In this document: positions 14,401 to 25,171 of the stretch, piece by piece
Layout of the letters: each line of letters opens with the position of its first letter
How positions within the stretch are numbered: the first letter of the stretch is position 1
Assembly (NCBI GenBank): GCA_009741485.1
Contig: CM019220.1
Coordinates: forward strand, 28,687,891 to 28,751,890
Source: Malurus cyaneus samueli
Lineage: Eukaryota > Chordata > Aves > Passeriformes > Maluridae
Length of the DNA stretch: 64,000 bases
Direction of reading: 5' to 3'
Notes under the pieces: generated by a model
Database searches by the model: none
What the model saw: the letters and a program-made list of their open reading frames with translations, nothing else
Told to the model about the DNA's origin: nothing
Made by a program: the position numbers and the translations under genes

Positions 14401-14961
14401 CTGAGTTTACCTATAAGCAGTTGCTCTTATGAGTTAGGATTAGCCCTAATTTAAAGCTGAGCAAGGATAAAAATTGATTTTGTGTAAACAGAAATAAAAT
14501 GGGAAACTGAATGAAGCTGGATGAAATAGTAAAAAAACTTGTAAAAAACTATGGAAAAAAACACTGACTACTCTTATGTGTTCAAGATAACAACCTGCAA
14601 AGAGGTCAGACAGGAAAACCCAGGGATCTGGCTCTAGAGAAAACCACAAGATTTTATAAAAATAGACTTCAGCAATCACTCAACTTCAATAAAAGACACA
14701 GAAGCAACATAATCAAAAACCTGAAAGAGCAGCTTTCACACTGGAGGATGAGAATCTGTAGTGAAGCATTTGCAGCCTGTTTCTCAAAGGGACATGTACT
14801 GTGCACAGTGACACTGAACAATATTGCTGGCAGACCATGAAAATGAAATTCTAGCACTGCAAATGGAGCACTCCATGTCATGGATTTTCCTGGCACTGCT
14901 GGGGATTTCAGGAGCTGCTGTTAAAGCTGAAACCAAAAAAAAACAGCTCAGCTGCTACAGA
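8416..14961. other. Unique A+T-rich non-coding sequence, no gene seen
   Basis: It holds a T14 run at 9199-9212, a perfect ATTTTAATTAAAAT palindrome at 10962-10975 and an AT-rich patch near 11640-11675. Open frames of 113 codons (+, 12034-12375) and 96 codons (-, 12102-12392) overlap on opposite strands with no recognisable domain, and they are read as mutual shadows or chance. Nothing else could be supported. Confidence 0.6.
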
Positions 14962-15102
14962 AGAGAACCACAGAATGTTCTGAGATGGAAGGACCATCAA
15001 GGGATCATCAAGTCCAACCCTGAAATGAATGGCCCACAAAAGGATCAACCCACAACCTTGGTGTTATTAGCACTGTGCTTTAACCAGCTGTGCCAATCTG
15101 AG
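14962..15102 (-). mobile_element. tRNA-Ile-derived SINE with CR1-like 3' tail (TguSINE1 type)
   Basis: Read on the minus strand the element begins with a 73-nt tRNA-Ile-like head (15102 down to 15030). About 65 nt follow that resemble the 3' end of passerine CR1 LINEs: GTTGGACTTGATGATC, then GGTCCTTCCATCTCAGAA, then ATTCTGTGG. This head-plus-tail structure is the one described for the TguSINE1 group of songbirds, which has no enzyme of its own and is thought to be copied by CR1 reverse transcriptase recognising the shared tail. No clear target-site duplication is visible, as is usual for CR1-mobilised copies. The copy looks old: the B box has lost a base and the tail has several substitutions. 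An open frame at 14824-15195 (+) runs through the element antisense and is not a gene. The mobilisation route is established for the family and not tested here. Confidence 0.85.
15030..15102 (-). pseudogene. tRNA-Ile(AAU)-like head of the SINE, not a functional tRNA
   Basis: The minus strand shows an intact polymerase III A box (TGGCACAGCTGG, at 15084-15095) that fits TRGCNNAGYNGG. The anticodon-loop wording TGCTAATAAC places AAU at 15066-15068. A B box, GGTTGATCC at 15042-15050, lacks the C of the normal GGTTCGATCC. The 3' end GGGCCA matches the acceptor end of tRNA-Ile. The 5' strand of the acceptor stem (bases read from 15102 downward) no longer pairs with that 3' end. With the B-box deletion and the fused CR1 tail, this marks a SINE head and not a tRNA gene. 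Confidence 0.8.
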
Positions 15103-15649
15103 GGTCAGATTCTGCTGGAGATGTCTTTGTGCCATTTAAACTGTCCCATTTGGGAGCACAGAGAAATATTCGATAGCAGTATTTATAAGGATTAGTTTGT
15201 GCAAACTATCTGAGTTGTCTTGGGCTACTGGAAAACGTTGTAAAGAACTAGAAAGCTGCAAGCCTGAGAAAAAGCTTTCAATCATCTGCAACACACAGGT
15301 ACTGAAATGCTGCACTCAACTGGCTCACCATCACACCCATGCACGTGTCCTTTTCCCAGCTTTATTCATTTTAAGGCAGCCAGAGGCTTATTCTGAGTTT
15401 GCCCAGTAATACTGCAGTCTGTGCCATTTCAGAGGAGATTTGTTTCTACTCTGCCTTAAGAGCTTCAAAACCTTAAAAAAAGGTAAATGCCTTATGCTAC
15501 ACAGAGATATTGCATCAGTATGAACTACTGGCAGAACACACAAACCCCACACATTTCCCATGTCACCGCTTTCCAAAAATCTCTTCAAGAAGAGACAAGT
15601 TCCGATTACTGAGGCAGATCAGACTTCTGAGAAATATTCAGAAAGAGCA
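15103..15649. other. Spacer between the SINE and the CR1 copy
   Basis: About 550 bases of unique-looking sequence. Open frames at 15197-15409 (+) and 15388-15588 (-) have no recognisable content. Nothing supports a gene. Confidence 0.55.
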
Positions 15650-15826
15650 GGAAACAATTTGCTCAGAGAAGCTGTGGCTGCACCATCCCTGGAGTGTCCA
15701 AGGCCAGCTCGGATGGGGCTTAGAGCACCCTGGGATAGTGAAAGGTGTCCCTGCCCATGGCAGGGGGTGGAACTGAATGATCTTTAAGGTTCCTTCAAAG
15801 CCAAATCAATCTATTGATTCTATGAA
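15650..15826 (+). mobile_element. CR1 LINE, 3'-terminal fragment
   Basis: The sequence follows the end of avian CR1 elements in order. First comes the remnant GCTCAGAGAAGCTGTGGCTG, then CACCATCCCTGGAGTGTCCA and AGGCCAGCTCGGATGGGGC. CTGCCCATGGCAGGGGGTGG follows, and then GAATGATCTTTAAGGTTCC. The end is the short direct repeat typical of CR1 3' ends (TTGATTCTATGAA). Only about the last 175 bases are present, so the copy is strongly 5'-truncated, the normal outcome of CR1 retrotransposition. The wording, for example CATGGCAGGGGGTGGAACT, is that of passerine subfamilies, with around a dozen visible differences from the consensus I remember. It contains part of the 3' region only and codes for nothing. 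Its tail resembles the tail of the SINE lying about 550 bases upstream on the opposite strand. Confidence 0.93.
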
Positions 15827-18800
15827 ACAAGGTAGATTGGTGACTAGAATAAAAACACAACCAGGCATCAAAAGAGCAACTGTTTTCATAATAGACTTCT
15901 ATTATTTTCTTTCTATTATCAGTCTGGGATGTTCTTAAATGAGTTTATGCAAAGAAGTATATGAGGAGACACAACATTCATTCCAGTTTTCTGAAGATAG
16001 TACCACAGCTTAAATAAGAAATGTAACACCTTTTCAGTCAAGAGCCAGAGAACAGTACTTACACACTGTTAACAAGAGAAAACAAATCCAAAAGGAAACA
16101 AAAAACCATCAGATTCACAAGGGAAAATGCCTTTCAACTAATGCGAAAGCTGGACAAGTAAAACATAACAAAAATACTCCAATGTGCTGTTTTCATTCTT
16201 TCCTGTGATTATGCAAACAGCTCTTTCAGGAGGTTTACACTTGCCCTTGTGAAAGGCAGGGCTGGATGTAGGGCCAGCTCTCACTGTTCAAGCTGAACTT
16301 ATTCCATGAAGTTAGTGAGAGCATGTCCAAGCACACAGAACAACATACAGGTTTCCAAGGTTAAGGTTTGTACATGAATTCAAACTTAGACAAAATTACA
16401 AATATTTTGAATTTTTTGACCTACAGAACATATGCAAAAAATCGTGCAGAGGAAACAAGCTATTTGAAGTATTTAAAACTGTTATGCTACAAAAAAGACA
16501 ATTTATGATTCAAAATAGATAGCTTAGGATAGAAAACCTGCTTAATTTCAGCCTGTGTGGTTCACCTCCCAGTGCCCAAACTGAAAAACATTTATATATA
16601 GGAAAAATAGGTGTTTTTAAATGTATTTCAGTGCAAACAAAACATACATTCCAAACAGAATGCCACAATCCCTGCTGGTCTGACCCCCCCAGCCCCAAAA
16701 CACCAGCCCTGTGAGACGCTTTTTTCCTCCCAGAAGCTTTTTGGTGGTTTTAATTGTTGATTCTTCAAGTTATTTGGCAAAATGACACATTTTGGCTTGG
16801 TTGCATTCAGAAAAAACTTCACGCATTTATACCCAAAGATTAAAATCTCTATTTTCTAAATTCAGATTGTACAATTTCAGATTCAGCCCTGTGCTGTGAG
16901 CCAGCAAATCTCTCACTGAAGTGCCTACATTTTTTGATCACAACAGATAGACAGGATTATGCCCACATTGCTTTTGGAAATGATTTTACAAACTTTCTGC
17001 TTTAAATAAATGAGAATTCCCACCTTTCTGTTTACATTGGTCTATTTTTTTTTGCTTTCCTCACTAAATAAGACCATGCAGGAAAGGTGGGTGATATATG
17101 GCTGCACTTAAGCTTTCAAAATCCTTTGCAATTTTTCTTCCCCAGTTTTAAAAAGGAGATTTTTTTTTCCCAGATATGTGTTCGCAGCTTTCCCAGAAGT
17201 CATTCATGTAATGGAGGTAAAAGGTTTTTGCTATAGAGGATAAGTTTATGGAAGAGCTTCTGTGTTTTGGAAATTTCAGATGCCCATGTACAAGCACAGT
17301 TTGTGACACCAGTAAAACTTGCTTCCTGGAAATTCTGTGTATAACTTTGCCAGATATTGTGAAACCAATCATTTGAAAAGAAATGTATTCATTAGTTTAA
17401 AAATATCCTTTGAATTTGGAGTACCACATTTCTTTTCCATGCACTTTTCCAGATAAGTAGCAGTCTTTCCACATAGCATTTTAAACAGAAGGTATGAGTG
17501 AAAGTATAAAGTGGGCACAATAAAAAAATAAAAGAGTTATTCACCAAATTGCAAGTTGGAAAATAAGACTATTTGCAAATAAAGTTCCTAAAATTGTCCT
17601 TTTTTACCTTAGGTGAACTGAAACGTAAGTCACTTTTTCTGCGACTTTGAGAGCTGAGAAAAATCTCTGAGGCAAGTACTTTATAATAATAAAATCCTCC
17701 ATCACAACCTTCTTTTTGAATTACCTGTTGGCATGTTCCTCCGTTGTAGTAGCTCCTTGTCTGCTGAGCCCCAATTTTCTGAACAATATCTGAGGCTTCT
17801 CAAATGGCTCAGAAAAGTGAAAGGAGAATTTAATTTAATGTTCCTGTCATCACACTGAAGCAGAAGTGCCTCCTGATGAAATAATGCAGAGCTCTCACTT
17901 CAGTATCTACCCCATAACTCCAAACCTCCGAGGGCTGTAAGGATTCAGCGGGGATCCCAAACTGGCAGGTGTCATATTTAATGTATGTGCAGTCACATTC
18001 CAAACAAATAGCTACACTCAAAGAACAAGCCAATAACTCTTCTGAGCAAAAGTAGCCAGATCTGTACTCACTTTGGACTGCAGAAGAGTTATTCCTTGAA
18101 AAGTCTGTCGATACAGGCCACCCTTCTTGTCCAGACATTCAACCTTTCCACAAAATCATCCATCTCGCTCTTTGCTGGGAACTCTGTGTCACACCAAGGG
18201 CAGGACTCGGCTTTTTTCGGCCCTGCTGTAAACAGAGCTAATCATTTAAATTTTTCAATTAGCCCAACTGTGTTATATGGATTCAGCAAACCAGAAGAAG
18301 CTGAGGCTGATGCAAGCCCAGTGTAAAACCAACAGACCCAGTCTGCCCAGAGTGTGGGTCTTGGGCTGACCTTGAACTAGAACTGCATTGTGGGAGACAT
18401 CCACAATAAACAAAAAAAAATATTTGTTCTGAAAGGTACCCAGGATTCACTTCCTGTGTAGTTTTACTGCCTGTGTCCATTCTGTTTGTGCTGCCCATTG
18501 TGCAGTACTTGGAGAACAGGCCAACACCAGGTGGGACATGAACAAATCCCCACCCTATGTGAAATGCTGTGAAGCTACAGTAAATCTCAGGGCTGGTTGC
18601 CAATCCTGGAAGACTGTAACTTTTATTAATAGCTTAAGGTAGATTGAAAACTTTTATAGCTGAGCTATACCAAGAAAAAAGTAAAACTATAAAATTTATT
18701 ACCAAACCAAGTCAGAGTAATTTTTCAGGTATTAAAAGCCTTATTCTGGTTCTCCGTGACAAGGATACAAAAATGATATGACATGTTAGTACTCATTAGT

Positions 18801-21800
18801 TAAGTCAAATAAAGTAATTTTAAACTTTGCTCTGTTACATGTAAAATATAGCCTTTCATATAACTGTTCACACCTTATGGTTCTAAGGATTGCTTTTTAT
18901 ATGTAGAGTACCAAGATACTTCTGAAACAAAAAATTCCCAAGGTCTAAGGTTTAATGCTTTCAGACTGATTTTCTGTGGTCTTCAACACATGAAATTTTC
19001 ACTGTAATTGGTACAAGCACAGGACCAATGAATCAGATCATTAAATCTCACTGGTTATAATCTCGGAAGATTCTTATCTACTTATCTAAGGAAAGAATTA
19101 TCAGTTTCCTGTTCTCTGTGTTTCTTTCAAGGGACATTAAGATGCTACTGATAATTTTGGTATAGAGAAAGGAATAAGCACATTGACATTTATTCCAGCA
19201 AATCGAAGTACCTGATATCTGCCTTGTATTGTCTGTAAATTTACCAGTTCAATTTCCCTCTATTAAGAAGTAATTGTTTCCCTTTGTGCTCAGCTATGAT
19301 GCTGTGAAACAGTTATATCTGTGAATTTGCTCACAAAATCAGCATCCTATATATTCATTTTTCTTGGCTTATTCACAGTGAGAATACAGCACTCCTTTAG
19401 TGACAGATGATATTATTAAATATTTAGCTCTCACAGTAGATAATTGGAGTATTTCTGCAGTAAGTATTAATTTACTCAGGCTGGTGATTCATGCTGTTCC
19501 ACATGAGAAAAACCATAACTAAATTCACACTTTAAGCCATAAGAATCAGCAGCTGAATCCGAAGACAGAAATTGCCACCTAACCCACACAGCTGCAGGGA
19601 GATGGAACACAGGCACCTCAACAATTCATCACATCAGCTTTATCCACGTTCTAATTTTTCATGCAATTCCATTTGGGATGCACAGTACATTGTTGTACTG
19701 TATCATGTTATTTCCTTTTTTCAAATTCTAACTCTTAAAAAGAATATTGCTTAAATTGAAAGTTAACTCAGACTTTTTAAATGGAAGATGTTTGGCTACT
19801 GATTTATAATTCTGCTTATGACCGATGTTTCACCCAACATGTGATGCTTGGAAAATGCATAAATTGGCAAAGACTTCCCGTGCTATTAATCCATGGCAAA
19901 ATCAGGTTATTGCCCAGAGGAAGACAATAGTCTAATGATATGCAAATTCCTAAATGAGCTGGTTTTCATTAATGCGGTGTAACCAGCCAAATTCAAATTC
20001 TCCTACTTCAATTCACATTTACTCAGTCTGTTTAGAGTCCCTGTGTTATTTGTGGACTGAATACAACTCAGAGAGCTGTGTCTAAACAGGATTAGAAAAC
20101 TGAATGAATTTTAATTCTATAAAGCCACAATTAAAAAAAAAATCATCCTACACACAGTCTAACTTGCTTTCTATGGCATGGAAGAATTTGAGAGTTGAAT
20201 CCCTGGAATTCCCACCCCCTTCCCTCTCTTCATAGTGCCTTTTTCACATTCAACTGTAATAAACGTTCCAAGCAAAATAAGTAACATAAAAACACTTCAG
20301 CCATTTTTTTTTTCTTTGTAGTATGAATGTGAATCTTAATCTGTTCAGAGTATTGTTTTTAAAACTGAAGGCATAACAATTAGGCAAATGCCACAGTCTC
20401 TCTGCAAGGGCTAATGGTTCATGACAAGGAGAGCAAAGTCTCTTTACTTGACACACATTTTCATGGTGGTTGAACAGGCAACTGCAGTTTCACAATTTGT
20501 TCAATTTTCATGGTATCTTATTCAGGAGGAATAGCAATAGCACATGTGCTAAAATTTATACGTTTAATAATTTTTCCTATTTCTCACTGTTAGCAGAAAA
20601 ATAGTATTGATATTTGAGTTATTTACATACAATTTCCATTAAAACTAGGTTGGCACCTAGTAGGAGGATTGTGGCAACCTTCCATATGAGTCTAAGAATT
20701 GTGGAATTGCACTGACACAGCAGCACAGGACTCACACTTTTGGTGGGAAGTGGAATTAGGAGAACACAAACCAAAAATTTTCCTAGAATTCTTCTAAATG
20801 GATCATACCACCTTCAGCTTGACTGCTTATAAGTTGTCTATATTTTACCATATATGGCATGGAATATATGGAACCCGAATGGAAGTTCCCACCTTTTCCT
20901 CTTGGTGTTCAGACACCGTGAATAGTAATCCTGTGTAAAGGACTGGGTGAGAACATGGCTTGAGGGGATTGCTTTACACAGAGGTTCTGTGAAGGTTTTA
21001 TGTTGCTGCTCAGCTGTCCCTCTGTACACACAAATACTGAACAAAAGATAAACTCCTGTTCCCTGCTTTCACCCCTCTGTCAAACAGATATCAATTCAGA
21101 GCTCATCTGGCTTCCTTTCAGAGGGAAAGAAAAAACAAAACCTGCTTTAATTGTTTGGTCATCTGCCCTGTGGATGGCTTCTTCATCCCTTCCACACACA
21201 TCCTGCAGTCACGGTTTGTGATGCTGCTAATCAACACAACGACCAGCTGCCACTTCGTTTTCATCAGCAGCTGATATGCTGGGTTTGGGTAATGTTTATG
21301 TATTGATCTTTCTCTTGAACCTAATATCCTTCTATCAAACAATCATGAGCCTGATGTTTCAAATTTAAATAGCTGCACAGTCATTAATTAAAAAGTAATG
21401 CATGGTAGTAACTTAAAATTTGTGCTTCAATATTTATGTACCTCTCTGAACTAGAAACAGAGATTTAATTTAATTTGTGAATTTTGAGTTAAACCACACT
21501 AGATTGAAAACCAACAAGTAAACAAGGAAAGAAACAGCTGCAGCTACAGATGCTGCTTTGTAGCCACTTCAGTTTGACTCTCCCGAACATGTAAGTGGAA
21601 CTCACAAATTACATCAAAAGTTACATTAAAAAAAAAGAGAAGTTGTGCAACTGTAGAGGTGGAAGAAGAGACAGAGAGATGGTGCTTAACAAGACACGAG
21701 TTTCATACCAATAAATTGTCATTTGAAAAACAGCAGGTGACAAATGTAATATAAAAAATTGCTTAGAGAGCTGAAATGAATACAATTGCCAGGAATGAAC

Positions 21801-21928
21801 TGGAAGTGTCGGGCAGCTCTGTTCTGCAGTGAGTCTGCTCGACAAATATTTAACTATTCACCACAATTAAATATTTAGCTGTGCTATATATGAGCCCTGG
21901 GCCCTAGTGAGCCCACCTTTCAGCAAAG
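15827..21928. other. Unique A+T-rich non-coding sequence, no named gene
   Basis: No transposon or RNA gene is recognised. The minus strand holds an open stretch of 76 codons at 17572-17799 with no usual start codon, described in the findings. A small perfect hairpin (8-bp arms ACAGTACA/TGTACTGT, 4-base loop) lies at 19682-19701. An octamer motif ATGCAAAT sits at 19940-19947. The open frames near 17830-18138 and 18283-18603 (-) have no recognisable domain. Confidence 0.55.
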
Positions 21929-21976
21929 GTCCAAAGTACAACATGTACTTCCACATATGTCCAAAGTACAACATGT
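21929..21976. repeat. 18-bp direct repeat, 30-bp period
   Basis: GTCCAAAGTACAACATGT occurs at 21929-21946 and again, identical, at 21959-21976. The 12-base spacer between the copies does not repeat after the second one, so only part of a 30-bp unit was duplicated or preserved. Confidence 0.9.
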
Positions 21977-24353
21977 CAAGGTACCATCAAGTCAGGCACT
22001 CAGACACTATGAAAACCTCTAAACAGAGAATTGTGTGATATCAGACAGCAGAAAACCCCTTTGATTTGTTCTAAGTTGCAAAACCTTAATTTCCGGGACA
22101 TTCAGAAATCCACAAGTCTGCTTAAAACAGAAAAGCTGTAAAGTAAAATGGAAGGAAAATCAGTGCTGTTAAATTGAGTGTAAAAAAGAAATTCAAGAAA
22201 AAGTCCTTCCCTTGGTTTCCTCTTTTTGATTTAAAGTAAAGCTTCCTAAAAAAAAAAAAAGTGAAATCTAATCATAAGGGAAAAAAACTAGAAAAATACT
22301 TATAATACTATAATAGATACTGCAGTCAGCTGTGTTCAGTTTTAGAGGACTGAGCCACTTGTTCTCAACTCTGTACTGAAAGTGTGTTAAATGTTCCCTT
22401 TGGAAGTGGAACCTTCTTTTTTGACCAAAAAAAGAAAAAAAAAAAAGTAAAATCGCTTTTGCATGTTTTCTACTACAGCTATTCTAAAACTCCAGAAAAT
22501 TTTTTTTTTTGATATTCTGAACTGACATGCAAATCAATAAAAACTCCCCAAAATACCAGCAATTAATAATTGCAGTTAATTCTGCAGAAGCATGGCTCTG
22601 AGAACTACAACTTCCTTTGTGCTAGAGAAAAATATATGAGTAAGGCCTGGAAAAATTAAAATAATTTTAATAATTAAAGAGTTACAGTGGAAAAATGTAG
22701 AACAAAGTGATCTACAGTTGCAGAAAGAGTCACAAATGTAACTATATGAATCCCCTATTTCTTTCTGAGCCTGAGATACTTTAAAAGACATGGAAGGAGA
22801 TGGTGTACATGAAATAATGCATTATCTAGCTCATTAATTCCTTTCTACAGATTTGCATGCTGATGATATTAGATGGTGAAGTCGATCTCAGCTGAAAAAT
22901 GCAGACCAAGTCTTTCAGCATGAGTTTCATACTTTTTAATTTTCTGTCCAATCTACAATACACACTGTCTGATATCATTAGCTCCCACTAATTCCCTTTT
23001 CATCCTTCACCTCAGTCTTTAATTTTTTATTTTTGAGTATTTGTTACAGCATTAGAGGTTTCAAAACACCAGATCAATAACTTCCTACCTCAGTATATTT
23101 GTTAGATACCTGTTATCTAACACCATATCCAGTTTGATAGATTTATTGAATTCTTTTTTTTTTTTTTCAAAGAGCAGTTTCATTGTAGTTTTGGTGTTCT
23201 GGAATGGAAATTGTTTATCTCCCTTTCATCTTTACTATGACAATTAATTTCCGTTTTCTCCAGATAGGCTCATTTTTATTTCCAGCAGTTACCCTGCCCC
23301 CATCCTCATGGTCCATGCTATCAGCCTTTCTGAAAACTGTGTTATTGTATTCCTTCAGGTCAGGCACAACATCTTGATCAGCTCCAATCTCACCCTTATT
23401 GTCAAAACATGGGCTCACCATTTTATCTTACTGCTAAAATATAATTTTATCAGTTTTAATTTCCCTCCTAAAATATAATTGTGCTTGTCTCTTGACAATT
23501 ATCGCTTTAATCTCATAGACCCTCACTTTTAAGATCTAGATTTTTATCACATGCATTTTTTTTGGCAGCTTGTAATTTTCCTAGTATCTTTTCTGAGACA
23601 GGAATTCTTCCATTTATCATTCCCTTCAGTAAAAGTTCCCTCCCTTCATTACCTTCCCACTCCCTTCTGGACTGGGAATACAACACAAAATGTGTAATTA
23701 TCAGTGTTATGCTCCCACCACAAACATTTGTTATGAGTCACTCACAGCAGTTGCCAAATGTCTGTAAGTTTCTTGACTGGACAACTGAATAATTTTAAAA
23801 GAAGAAAAAATAGAAATATGTAAAGTGTACTCACTGAAATAACACCCAAACTAAAATAAAAAAATTATACCTCAGTATCATCCATCACACACACACAAAA
23901 TATCATAATTCAGGCAACATATATTTGTGAAAGAATACAGAGGAATAAAACATTCAGCAGTGAGTCAACAATTCTGGGCTACATTTAGAAGGTTCAACAA
24001 TCAAATCTGCTATTAAATAATGTTTTCCATTTTTGCAAACCTGATTTCACTTAAATATTTCACTTTGTAGCAAAACTATTCAGATTAAAGTTGCTATAAT
24101 GCTACTATGACTTCTAAAAAGAAACTACTTTTCAATTATATATACAAAAATTTATCAACAAATAAGGATAGATGTTTGTCTACCTTTCTTTTCCCAACGT
24201 GCCAGCTCAAATAATATCTTCAGACTAATCAGCTCCTTTTTTCCCCCGCATCAGAATAAAGAAAGTGTGCTGCACCAATCTAAGAAACAAACCATTACAA
24301 GTATTCCATTGGAACTGTTGTATTTTATGACATTAAATAGAAATTTATCTTTC
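21977..24353. other. Unique non-coding sequence with homopolymer runs
   Basis: It contains A13 at 22248-22260, T11 at 22500-22510 and T14 at 23154-23167, and two octamer motifs (22527-22534 and 22851-22858, the latter inverted). No gene is supported. Confidence 0.6.
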
Positions 24354-24373
24354 AGAGAGAGAGAGAGAGAGAG
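24354..24373. repeat. (AG)10 microsatellite
   Basis: Ten uninterrupted AG units are visible. A tract of this length is likely to vary between individuals. Confidence 0.95.
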
Positions 24374-25081
24374 CCTCCCCTGTGCAGGGGCTGTGTTATG
24401 GTGTCTATTAAGCCACAGCATCTGTTGCATGTAAAATAAGAAAATCCCAATTATTTTTGCCATGACCTGCAGTGGAGGAGCCTCCTGACCAGCTCAGGAG
24501 TAGTCTCCGTCAAAATCACTCCTCAAAGCTGCACCTTTGTTATTTCACACTGGAGCAGTGTCTCTGCCCTTCCTCCAGGGCCCAGGAGCTCTGAACTCTC
24601 GTGCACCTGATGCTGCAGCCAGCTGTGTTTCTGGCTGAAATCCTCTATTTTGCTTCTTCCAAATATCTTGCCTCTATTTTACTGTAACAGGCAGTTTATC
24701 TTAAAATTGAATCAGAAGGTACCATTTCAGTTTGAACTGAAGGCCTTTCCAGTGAGTTTGTTGCTTGATTAAATCCCCAAGAGAAATTCAGCTGGGATGC
24801 ACAAGATATTTCACTGTGAGAAGATCGGGAGTAAGAGAAGTTTTTGTGAACATAATTTAGATTGTACTAAATTTTGATTTTACTGCAAGTACCTTTAGGT
24901 CCTAGACCTCATTTCATAGATGATCTTCAGTATTTATTTCAGTTTTATCCAAGCACAAAACCCTGATTATACAGCAGGGGAAAAGGTGGTTGGGTTTTTT
25001 TTGTCCATTGCCATTTTTAATATTTCGCTTGAGACTTACATGCAATTCCACACCACTAAAGAAAATACTGCCCATACATTT
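24374..25081. other. Unique non-coding sequence
   Basis: It is slightly richer in G+C near 24480-24650 than its surroundings. No open frame or repeat could be supported. Confidence 0.55.
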
Positions 25082-25171
25082 AAAAAATAAATAGCAAAGG
25101 AAAATACCTAAATAAATATCAAGGGAAATTTCCTAAATAAATATCTAAGGACATCACCTAAATAAATACCA
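25082..25171. repeat. 25-bp minisatellite, about 3.6 copies
   Basis: Units begin at 25082, 25107, 25132 and 25157, exactly 25 bases apart. The core is CCTAAATAAATAYC followed by an A/G-rich half. The first unit is the most diverged and starts AAAAAATAAATAG. The fourth unit is cut after CCTAAATAAATACC. A purine-rich half alternates with the AAATAAAT half. Confidence 0.88.

Noticed and set aside
15030..15102. A genuine tRNA-Ile gene
   Set aside because: The B box has a deletion, the 5' acceptor strand no longer pairs, and a CR1-like tail is fused to the 3' end. It is a SINE head.
14824..15195. 123-codon plus-strand open frame
   Set aside because: Much of it is antisense translation of the SINE, and the rest is unsupported.
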